Part shown: positions 56,129-64,000 of the stretch, one piece after another
Numbering within the stretch: position 1 is the first letter of the stretch
How the letters are laid out: the number at the start of each line of letters is the position of its first letter
Assembly (NCBI GenBank): GCA_039105265.1
Contig: JAPFFF010000056.1
Location: 186,001 to 250,000 of the forward strand
Origin: Tritrichomonas musculus
Taxonomy: Eukaryota > Parabasalia > Tritrichomonadida > Tritrichomonadidae
DNA: 64,000 bases
Reading direction: 5' to 3'
The notes under the pieces: generated by a model
Database searches by the model: none
What the model was told of the DNA's origin: nothing
What the model saw: only the letters and a program-made list of their open reading frames with translations
Made by a program: the position numbers and the translations under genes

Positions 56129-57208
56129 ATGAATGAATCAATCAACTATCCTTTCAAATCTAAATACAAATACATCAAAGACACAAGCATTAAAACTGAG
56201 CCATATATTCCAGATCACCAATTGAAAACAGTAAAGAAACTATCAAAACCTGACTTCTCATTTGAGCCTCATTGTTGGGAAATGGATATAATGTTTGCGT
56301 TAAACAAAGCTTATCTTGTTCTTATCAATGTAAACACCAAATACTTAATTGTTGAACCAATTGATTACAAATCTGTGTTTTATGTAATCAAAGTAATTGA
56401 TAAACTAGTCAATAAAAGGAATATCAGAATTGAAACAATTAAATGTGATGGTGAAAAGGCTTTTATATCAAATGCATTCAAAAGTTATTGCAACGGTGAA
56501 GAGCAAAGATATCAATTAAACAAACACACAATTAAATTCAAAGCACCAAACAAAATAAAGTTAATCATTGATGATTCACCTTTCACAAATGCACATAAAT
56601 GTGTTGATGCCGTAATCAGAACATTACGAAATGCTTTCGGTGAATCACAACAACGAATGACAAACAATGTATTGATACAACAAACGGTTGAATGGTACAA
56701 TAACACTCCTCATTCATCTCTTCGTTTATTGAATCCTTTATACACATCATTTGACGAAGATGTTGATGAATACCTTGACAAACGACAATCAAAATACATT
56801 TATCTAACACCTCAACAGATGCAAGATGACCGCGACCTTGAATGGCAATACATTAGAGCCAAATCAATGCAATTGAAAGAGATTCAACAAAAACAACGAT
56901 TTAAAGGTCTTCTGTCATATAAACCCAAAAATATAATACTCATTCACACCGATTACGGAAAAACAGAAAAGAAACATGAAAAGCGAAGAAGAGTGTTCAA
57001 TGAACTTGCTGAATTCATTTGTTATGAATCAGGAAACGTTAAATGTAAACTATTAAATCCTTTGCGTCAAACTAACAAAACACTGAAGAACAAAACAATA
57101 ATAACAGTTCCAATCATGTACACAAAATATGTTTGTTCATCAATAGATGCTTTGAATGATGATTATAAAATATTCTTTTTGACTTATAAAACGCAAAATG
57201 AAAGCTAA
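56129..57208 (+). CDS. Retroviral-type integrase, 359 aa (element D)
   Basis: Shorter than in A. Motifs: PHCWEMDIMF, NTKYLIVEP, TIKCDGEKAF, AHKCVDAVIRTLRNAFG, WYNNTPHSSLR, YLTPQQMQDDRDLEWQYI and the basic tail GKTEKKHEKRRRVFNEL. Start uncertain by a few codons because A and B have extra residues before YPFKSK. Its stop overlaps the start of the 116-aa gene. Confidence 0.92.
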   Translation: MNESINYPFKSKYKYIKDTSIKTEPYIPDHQLKTVKKLSKPDFSFEPHCWEMDIMFALNKAYLVLINVNTKYLIVEPIDYKSVFYVIKVIDKLVNKRNIRIETIKCDGEKAFISNAFKSYCNGEEQRYQLNKHTIKFKAPNKIKLIIDDSPFTNAHKCVDAVIRTLRNAFGESQQRMTNNVLIQQTVEWYNNTPHSSLRLLNPLYTSFDEDVDEYLDKRQSKYIYLTPQQMQDDRDLEWQYIRAKSMQLKEIQQKQRFKGLLSYKPKNIILIHTDYGKTEKKHEKRRRVFNELAEFICYESGNVKCKLLNPLRQTNKTLKNKTIITVPIMYTKYVCSSIDALNDDYKIFFLTYKTQNES

Positions 57209-57548
57209 ACAACCAATCACAAAACGATACTATCACACACAATCAAAAGATTTTAATCTTCCTGATGATTTCGTTTATAGTCGCAACAAGAAGTACATTG
57301 TTGTTCAGTATTGTGGGGCTGTTGTCAATCAACATATTGTCGGTGATTTGATGGTTCATTCAGATATAGTTGAATTCATGCCTTTCTGCGACCATTTCAT
57401 TATGCTTGCTAACAGACGACAAACCAAATACAGAAAATATGAGTGTCTGAACAACACAAAAAAAGAATATCATTTATGGTTCACAGATATGAAAGGAAAC
57501 GTTATTGAACCTGAATCATTTATATTCAGTTGTCTTTTGATTTATTAA
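57198..57548 (+). CDS. Conserved 116-aa probable minor virion protein (element D)
   Basis: KRYYHTQSKDFNLPDDFVYSR, VQYCGAVVNQHIVGDLMVHSD and LWFTDMKGNVIEPESF...SCLLIY. Start overlaps the integrase end by 11 bases, which suggests coupled expression. Confidence 0.75.
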   Translation: MKAKQPITKRYYHTQSKDFNLPDDFVYSRNKKYIVVQYCGAVVNQHIVGDLMVHSDIVEFMPFCDHFIMLANRRQTKYRKYECLNNTKKEYHLWFTDMKGNVIEPESFIFSCLLIY

Positions 57549-57560
57549 TGACTATTCAAA

Positions 57561-58679
57561 ATGGATTCTCATGTATTTTATTTAAATCCGAATCAATTGG
57601 CTGATATGAGTAATTATAAAATTAATGGTGTAGCACCGATTGCATTTGCTATGATTACGACTACTGAATCAAGGTCAATTTATATTTTTCCATCAACTTT
57701 TACATTTCCGAGGCAAGTTCAAAGTATTTATAAAGGTACAACATTAACGACTAGACCTGCATGGATGTTATATTTAATTGGTGATGGAATTTATAGTCCG
57801 TCATACATATTTATACGAAAGATACTACCAGGATTTCAAGAACCTGTATTTGTATTATTAAATGATAACACACCTAAAGATATAACAAATTATTATGTAG
57901 AATATGATGGTGAAGCTTATTTTAATAGAGTAAATTTCGCTTTTACTTATGAGGTATTCATGAATGCATTTAATAATATAATTACTGCAGCTGATACAGG
58001 TTATAATCCTAATGCAAATAAAACATATATATCATTCACCGTTTATGATAATCCAAACTTAATACCGATAATTGATTTCTATGATAACACAGAACCAGGT
58101 TCTGACACCAATGATATTAGAATACAAACAATGAACGATTTAAATCAAAATACGAATTATAAACCGAAGAAACCTGCACATTTAGGTTTTCGAAATGATA
58201 CTATATTCACTGAATATCCTATATTCAAACCAAATATAAAACCCGATAACGAAACAACAGCAAATGAAACAACAGAAAATATTAAATCATTAACTCCCAA
58301 TCCACCAAGAAAGCATAAATCAAAAGAAAATGATAACAAAGTTCATTTTTCAGCATCAGCCATAAGTACAAAACCAAATTATCCAACAAGCTATGAACCT
58401 ATGGAAATTGAAGACGATTGGCATGTAAGAAATCAAAATCAATCACAAGGCTTTTATTTTGAAACACCAAATCCTAATAAGACATCAAATTATTCTGAAC
58501 GACAACAAAACATAAATAATGATACTTTTGAAGACTTGTCAACTTCACTTGATAATCAGCAAGACCAGAAGCAACAACCACAATCAACAAAACGTTATAG
58601 TTTTAGAATCGTTTCAGACCCAAATGACAAAAATAATAATAATAATAATAACAATAATGGAGGTTTTGATTTAAATTAA
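57561..58679 (+). CDS. Minor virion protein in the penton position, 372 aa (element D)
   Basis: N-terminal beta-rich 200 residues (IYIFPSTFTFPRQVQ, ISFTVYDNPNLIPIIDFYD) related to the A gene; disordered C-terminal half rich in Asn, Gln and Pro, with an Asn run encoded by AAT repeats at about 58632-58660. The stop is next to the stop of the convergent large protein gene. Confidence 0.55.
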   Translation: MDSHVFYLNPNQLADMSNYKINGVAPIAFAMITTTESRSIYIFPSTFTFPRQVQSIYKGTTLTTRPAWMLYLIGDGIYSPSYIFIRKILPGFQEPVFVLLNDNTPKDITNYYVEYDGEAYFNRVNFAFTYEVFMNAFNNIITAADTGYNPNANKTYISFTVYDNPNLIPIIDFYDNTEPGSDTNDIRIQTMNDLNQNTNYKPKKPAHLGFRNDTIFTEYPIFKPNIKPDNETTANETTENIKSLTPNPPRKHKSKENDNKVHFSASAISTKPNYPTSYEPMEIEDDWHVRNQNQSQGFYFETPNPNKTSNYSERQQNINNDTFEDLSTSLDNQQDQKQQPQSTKRYSFRIVSDPNDKNNNNNNNNNGGFDLN

Positions 58680-60974
58680 TTATTCATTATTCATTCTTTG
58701 ATGTAATGGTTTAAGATTAACAGCAAAATTATCATATTTATTTTTGTTCTGCAATTTACTTTCTTTGAGTTGTGCTTTGAATGCTGTGTATCCACAATTT
58801 GGATATATATCTCTTTCTATTGCTGCGGTGATTCGTTTAATGAAATTATCTTTAACGTTCTTAATATCTTCTGGCGATGCTTCTTTAATTCCTTCTGCAT
58901 TTCGTTTCAACCTGTTATATCCTTCTTGCTTACTTACATCAACATTGAAACCAACACCAAAGACAACATAATCAATGTAATGCATTAATTCAGTAAATTG
59001 TTTACCCCAATTACTTGGTTCAGCCTTTAGTTCTCCTGATGTAATATCAATAGCTTTATCAATAATCTTCTCAACATATGATTGAACATTCTTTCCTAAT
59101 ACTGAAACATATTCTTTATTGTTCTGTTGTTTCCAATATGTCCATTGTTCATATGTTAATATCTTTCCATTGAACTTATTGTCTTGAATGATTTCTTTGA
59201 AAGGAGCATCAAAGAGATAAGCAAATAACATATTTGATACAGCAAGGTAATTGATGAGTTTCTTCAAAGGAGATAATACAAAGAATTGTTCGTCATTCCA
59301 ATACACTTTCCAGACTTTAGAAAAGATTGATGACCAATAAGAACTTGGTGTAATACGTTTGCTGACTCTTGCTTTTCCCAGACCCATAGGACCGTAATAA
59401 TTTTCTAGCTCTTGCATTTCTTTTCCCTTTGTTAATTTGTATTGACCAGCATCCCAATCAATTTTCTTGATATCTTTATCAAATAATGATTGAATCCATT
59501 TATTGAACGGCATTTCTTTTCTTTCTTGTTTTGTTTTAATAACAGATTTCCAAACTTTCTTGTAAGGAGAAGCAAATACAAGCTTGTATCCGTTAATGAT
59601 TGAAGGATTACCGTTCCTATCAATTAAAACAACATCATCAACTTTATCACCGTTCAAGTCTGTTATTGAGTTTCCTAACGGGTCTTTGGCATTTTCTGGT
59701 AATAAACGATATCTTGGTTTACCGTCTTTATCAACTGAATTCTTACAGTATTCAATAGCTGTATCACGACAAGCTGCATTCGGAATGTATTTGATTCTGA
59801 AGTTTCCGTTAATAATCATATCAATAAATTTATCTCTGTAATAGGATATATTACCACCAACACGAGGTATTTCAAGCTTGTCAAATGAATCCTTTAATGT
59901 TGAGTTAACAAGAGGCATATCTTTTTTATCACGACGTCCGCGAGTATTCTTTGAGGGTTGCTTTGCATTTCTTATTAATTCATCAAGTATTTCAGCATCT
60001 GCTTTGTTATCTTCTGCATATCCTTTGTATTTCCTTGCAAAAGGTGATTTAATTTCTTGTGCTTCTTCTTCATCATCATCATATTTGTATGGTTGTTTTG
60101 CAGGTGTTTTTGTATATCTGTATGCTTCGGTTGCTGCTTCATCATCATCATGCCAATCATCTAATTCATCATCATATAATGATTGAAGAGGTCCGTTATT
60201 ATTGTTGTTGTCGTCTGCCATTTTATTAGTTGAAAAATTATTTTTATTGTGTTCCTTTGATGGTTCAATAAAAGAATCAGATAAATCATCGTTTTTCAAT
60301 ATTAATGACTCAGAATCTGATTCGCTTAATGTTATATTAAGTAATGAATCTTCACTGTCTTTAGGCAATTGTATTGTCGAGTCATTTTCATCAGAATCAC
60401 TCGGAGTTATGCGTTTTCTTCTTGGTGTTCTTCGTTTATTAGTATCAAGTGTTGGTTCATGTATGCTTGTTCTCTTTCTTTTTCCTTTGGTGGTTTGTGG
60501 TGTTTGACTCTTTCTCGGTGGTTTGATGGGTGATGAACGAAAACCATCAGAACTATAATTCAAATCATCATTGACAACAATATTGAAGTAATTGATAATG
60601 ATATCAAGACTTTTTTTATCTGTTGTGTACTCTTTTAAACTAAGGAATCGATTACCTTTACTTTTAATACCTGCATTGATTTTGTTCATCAATGAAACAA
60701 ATCGACGAAACTTGACTTTCATTTCACGAATCTTTCCCACACTTCTTCCTGTATATTCATTGTTTTGTATTTGATACAACAAATTAATTAAATCATTGGG
60801 GTGTTCTAGTTTGTATGTACTGAGAAACGTGTTCTTAAAATAATCTATCGGGTCCTCTAGTTCTTCATCATCATCAGGTTTAGATACCTCACTATCAAAT
60901 ATAGTTTCATCATCAATATTACTTAAATCTAATTCAAAGCTATCAGATGAATTATTTTTATCTTGTTTTGACAT
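58680..60974 (-). CDS. Large structural-type protein, 764 aa (element D)
   Basis: Acidic Ser-rich N-terminus, one helical domain, a basic Thr/Pro stretch (KPPRKSQTPQTTKGKRKR), then the conserved C-terminal domain: NGNFRIKYIPNAACRDTAIEYC, DPLGNSITDLNGDKVDDVVLI, INGYKLVFASPYKKVW, MGLGKARVSKRITPSSYW. Closest in the conserved domain to the A protein. Divergent from the fibre gene, 22 bases apart. Confidence 0.78.
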   Translation of the reverse strand: MSKQDKNNSSDSFELDLSNIDDETIFDSEVSKPDDDEELEDPIDYFKNTFLSTYKLEHPNDLINLLYQIQNNEYTGRSVGKIREMKVKFRRFVSLMNKINAGIKSKGNRFLSLKEYTTDKKSLDIIINYFNIVVNDDLNYSSDGFRSSPIKPPRKSQTPQTTKGKRKRTSIHEPTLDTNKRRTPRRKRITPSDSDENDSTIQLPKDSEDSLLNITLSESDSESLILKNDDLSDSFIEPSKEHNKNNFSTNKMADDNNNNNGPLQSLYDDELDDWHDDDEAATEAYRYTKTPAKQPYKYDDDEEEAQEIKSPFARKYKGYAEDNKADAEILDELIRNAKQPSKNTRGRRDKKDMPLVNSTLKDSFDKLEIPRVGGNISYYRDKFIDMIINGNFRIKYIPNAACRDTAIEYCKNSVDKDGKPRYRLLPENAKDPLGNSITDLNGDKVDDVVLIDRNGNPSIINGYKLVFASPYKKVWKSVIKTKQERKEMPFNKWIQSLFDKDIKKIDWDAGQYKLTKGKEMQELENYYGPMGLGKARVSKRITPSSYWSSIFSKVWKVYWNDEQFFVLSPLKKLINYLAVSNMLFAYLFDAPFKEIIQDNKFNGKILTYEQWTYWKQQNNKEYVSVLGKNVQSYVEKIIDKAIDITSGELKAEPSNWGKQFTELMHYIDYVVFGVGFNVDVSKQEGYNRLKRNAEGIKEASPEDIKNVKDNFIKRITAAIERDIYPNCGYTAFKAQLKESKLQNKNKYDNFAVNLKPLHQRMNNE

Positions 60975-60996
60975 TGTTTAGTTTCTAATAAATTGA

Positions 60997-61227
60997 ATGT
61001 TTACGATTGAGCAGAGCGGACACATAACAAAAACAAATACTATTGACGGATTGATTAACGAATACATTAAAAGATATGTCGATAATTATGTTATCAAAGG
61101 TGATACATCGAACGGAAACGTAGGGATTTCAAACGGAAATGGAATCACTAAGGAACAATTGAATGAAGCTGTTAACGGATTGCGTGATTATGTTATCAAC
61201 AATTATGCTTTATCAACTGATATATAG
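60997..61227 (+). pseudogene. Fibre-like gene, partial (element D)
   Basis: Holds only the N-terminal anchor: MFTIEQSGH, a TIDGLINEYIKRY helix and LRDYVINNYALSTD, as in the fibres of A and B. Confidence 0.75.
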
Positions 61228-63295
61228 ACCAATGATTTTTAATCAATTGCTCTTTGAATAAGTTTGAATCAAATCGTGATGAATTAAAACCGAATACTGT
61301 TATTGTTTTCAATGATGAATCTATTTTATTGAGTTCTTCTTCCGATTTATCTTTAATGAATGATTTCAAATGATTCAATTTATCAACATACACATCACAG
61401 CCAACAACAAATAACCAGTCAATCCATTTGGCAATGAATTCATTTGTTCTTATATCAAAGTTCTTTGTTATCAATCCTTTATCAAGTTTCACACATGATG
61501 AAACACTCAAAGGAATCAATCGAGAATTGATAACTGATTTATCACTGACTTTCTTTTCAATCTTTTGTTCCATTGTTTCAAAATCATAAGTGATATAATG
61601 AATTGTTGGCTTCCATTCAAGTTCATATGAAAGACAATACAAATAAACAGGATTGTTTAAGATGTGCGGGCAGTACGGTAAAGCTTCTCGTGAAGGAATG
61701 AAATCCTTTTTAAATTTACCATCACATTTATCTACATGTCTGTTGAATCTGTCAATATTGTGATTTCCTTTGTGAATGTATGAACCACAATGAGGACAAA
61801 TATGAATATTTGTTAATGCTTCAGCGTTGATGATGTACATTATGTGAAGTATCTTATCCTTTGAATACAACAGGGCTGAAAACGTTTTGTTTGATTCGTC
61901 TATGTTATGCCATTGTTCTTGAATATCATAAATATGTTTCTCTTTGTCATATTCATAGATGTTGACATTGATGTTATGATTCTTGGCTGATTCCTTCATT
62001 TCTTCAATCGTGATACCTTTGAACGAGTTGATGATTTGATTTGCTTCTTTTGTAGGTTTAGTTGAATAAGTTATTCCGTGTTCATCACATAATATTTTCT
62101 TTGCTGCTTTGGTTCTGTTAGCTGTATTATATTTTGTTTTCTTTTCATCTTTGTTTTGATTTGTTAGTTCAGGAAACAAACAACAAGCAAGGAAACGATA
62201 CCAACACAAACAATCATCAACGTTATCAATAATGATATATTTATTTTTGCCAAACAATTCTGAAACTTCATCAATCTTTCCTGTTATCTTAACTACACGA
62301 GAGATTGTAAATGAAACAGACCAAACGATACATAATTTAATGTTTGAAGCCGTGGTTTCATATTCATGAATCTTTGATTCAATATACAGTTTAATTTTAT
62401 CAATATCTTTATTCTCTCTAACAATTATCGGAATTGATGATTTATAATTCTTCCAATTAATATCACTTGCCTCATATGTATATCTTTCACTTTCATTCTT
62501 TGGTGGTATCTCAAATATACCAGTCAATTGAAAATATATTTTGAACGGTTTCACTTCTTGTTTAAATACTGTTTCAGTGAAATATTCATTGATGTCTTCA
62601 ATTGATGAAACACCGTTTTTGTAATATATTTTAATCGGTTCTTTACTGTCTTCATCTAATCGTTCAACCTTTTCACTATCATTTGGGAATTGGTCAATGA
62701 AATGACTACATGCTTCAACTGCTTCATCAAAGTTCTCAGGTTCGTTGATTATGAAATATGAATCATGTTTTGAATGAACACCTTTATAGCTAAACTTTTT
62801 GAGATATTCAATTAATTCAGCATTTTCATTGTTAAATCGAATGTCTTCATATCGTTGAGGCTGTTTGTTTGTCTTTGGTGGTAATGGTCTCAATAATACA
62901 TTTTCAGATTTAATTAATTGAAGAGCTTTGTTGAGTGCATCATGAGCTATTTTAATGTTGTCCTCGATTTGTTTTTGTTTTTGTTGTTGTTCATCATTTT
63001 GTTCTTCTTCTTCAAATTGTTCCTCTTCCTCCTCTTCTTCTTGTTCTTCTGCTTCTCTTTTCATTCTATTAACGAAATCTAATATTGATATGTCATCTAT
63101 TCTATTACCTTCATGTTCTCTAAAGCCAAATGAAGTTAGATAATTTTCTAAGATTGACTTGAAATGTTTTACATCATAATCACTAGGTTTAGATGTTGAC
63201 AAACGAGGTTTTAATTGAAGTTCATTATTGATATACCTGATTTGTTCAATAACAAATGATTTGGTATCTTTTCTATAGTAATAACGAGAACTCAT
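61196..63295 (-). pseudogene. polB: PolB, partial, N-terminal part (element D)
   Basis: Begins MSSRYYYRKDTKSF. The N-terminal region has an acidic Glu-rich stretch, EDNIKIAHDALNKALQLIKSEN, PPKTNKQPQRY and KPFKIYFQLTGIFE, then the zinc-ribbon-like CPHC...H...C stretch and exonuclease motifs TYDFETMEQK and FNSSRFDSN. The HNH-like and polymerase domains are not present in the part seen. Most similar to the PolB of C. Confidence 0.85.
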
Positions 63296-63387
63296 TTATG
63301 ATATAATTAAAAAATCAAATTATTTGAATTTTGAAAAAATGTTAAATCAAAAAATAAATTTTTTTTTGAGTTTTTTATTTCATTGAA

Positions 63388-63738
63388 ATGTCTGAGTTAA
63401 GAGAAATAATAAAACACATTGAAGAAATACATAAATTACTTTTGATATTAGAATCAAAACAAGAAGTAAGTGAAGAAGAAGAAATAAATGAAGAAGCAAA
63501 TACAGAAGCAAACCATAAAAGAACGCGTTCAATATTCAATTCATCAAAGTTCTTGAACAAGGATGAACGTGAAAAAGTTTTAGAATTTTTGGATGATAAA
63601 GTAATGAATGATATAAATAAGTTGCCAGGACATAAAAGGTGTTCATATACACAAAACTTATTGAAAGACAAATTGAAGTTAAATGTATCATCTTATATGA
63701 TTAATAGATTATTGGTATTTAAGAACAACAAAGAATAA
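63388..63738 (+). CDS. Conserved 116-aa protein next to PolB (element D)
   Basis: Short N-terminal helix, Glu-rich linker, then FLNKDEREKVLEFLDDK and YTQNLLKDKLKLNVSSYM, matching the 144-aa protein of B. In B it lies downstream of PolB; here it diverges from the PolB start. TCATT motif a few bases before the ATG. Confidence 0.65.
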   Translation: MSELREIIKHIEEIHKLLLILESKQEVSEEEEINEEANTEANHKRTRSIFNSSKFLNKDEREKVLEFLDDKVMNDINKLPGHKRCSYTQNLLKDKLKLNVSSYMINRLLVFKNNKE

Positions 63739-63776
63739 AAATATCATTTAATTAATTTGTTTATTTTTGGTTTAAA

Positions 63777-64000
63777 ATGAATAGTGCAATTAAAGGTTTG
63801 AGTTGTGATACATCAGCTTTACACGCTCAGTTTCGAATAGTTAAAGACAAGATATTCAATGAATGTATGAATTCTGAAGACGATGCATTAAACGGAAAGT
63901 TTGATAAGATGATTCACATATTGTCGATATATAAACAACTATTTAATGATATTGAATCGATTAAAATACAATTAAGAGCTATTGATGAACGTATCAAATC
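63777..64000 (+). CDS. Unrecognised helical protein, runs off the window (element D)
   Basis: Begins MNSAIKGLSCDTSALHAQFR and stays open to the last base (about 74 residues seen). Helical, with KMIHILSIYKQLFNDIESIK. No counterpart seen in A or B. It follows the 116-aa gene by 38 bases on the same strand. Confidence 0.55.
   Translation, partial: MNSAIKGLSCDTSALHAQFRIVKDKIFNECMNSEDDALNGKFDKMIHILSIYKQLFNDIESIKIQLRAIDERIK

Larger units (their letters stand above)
51816..64000. mobile_element. Element D: AT-rich Maverick, left part
   Basis: Begins where the A-type fragment stops, near AGTACTATAG (51820), which resembles the AGTAGTGTATAG terminus of B and C. The exact first base is uncertain (51816-51820) because the right end lies outside the window. 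Gene order from the MCP block to PolB is that of element B without the KilA-N gene. ATPase, membrane protein, and the 206-aa and 159-aa genes are not seen and may lie further right. Fibre and PolB are present only as parts, so the element is broken, at least once. Confidence 0.8.

Noticed and set aside
1-64000. tRNA, rRNA or ordinary host genes
   Set aside because: None recognised; every gene with a recognisable homologue or motif belongs to a Maverick or to transposon T.

Overview
The window is a stack of Maverick/Polinton elements (virus-like, self-synthesising DNA elements) and holds no recognisable host gene. Genes are intronless, use the standard code (TAA, TAG and TGA all act as stops) and are tightly packed; several have a TCA(C/T)(A/T)-type motif a few bases before the ATG, as in Trichomonas genes. 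That, and the known abundance of Mavericks in Trichomonas, suggests a trichomonad (parabasalid) genome; other protists such as Entamoeba are not excluded.

Layout. Element A (left of window to 20304) is GC-richer and runs PolB, fibre-like protein, large structural protein, two probable minor virion proteins, integrase, four small proteins, major capsid protein (MCP), a 206-aa protein, a tiny membrane protein, packaging ATPase and a 159-aa protein. At 20305-20781 lies a fragment (E) of a second A-type element. Element C (20782-51695) has 185-bp terminal inverted repeats but, apart from its insert, only about 5.7 kb of its own sequence: a PolB gene and one small coiled-coil gene. Element B (21997-47232, 187-bp inverted repeats, 6-bp target duplication ATCAAC) sits inside C's PolB gene and is a near-complete Maverick. 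A 4.06-kb DNA transposon T (30273-34331, 7-bp target duplication ATTCTGT) sits inside B's integrase gene and carries two apparently identical 961-bp direct repeats. After C comes another short A-type integrase fragment (51696-51815), then the left part of a further AT-rich Maverick, D (about 51816 to beyond the window).

The virion-related genes of A, B and D are recognisable homologues: double-jelly-roll-type MCP, FtsK/HerA-like packaging ATPase, a pVI-like amphipathic peptide, a fibre-like trimer repeat protein and a large Asn/Asp-loop protein, with PolB and integrase for replication and insertion. The five-gene MCP block is inverted in A relative to B and D.

The most unusual signal is a set of short tandem hairpins (stems of 4-7 bp, loops of 2-4 bases) scattered in intergenic gaps and also inserted in frame inside PolB, fibre and other proteins. 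They are present in one copy of a gene and absent from its homologue at the same place, which resembles mobile palindromic peptide elements or double-hairpin elements. A nearly identical fibre segment shared by otherwise diverged A and B, and a hypervariable insert in the MCP, point to exchange of surface modules. All similarity statements come from reading the sequence by eye; no database search was run.
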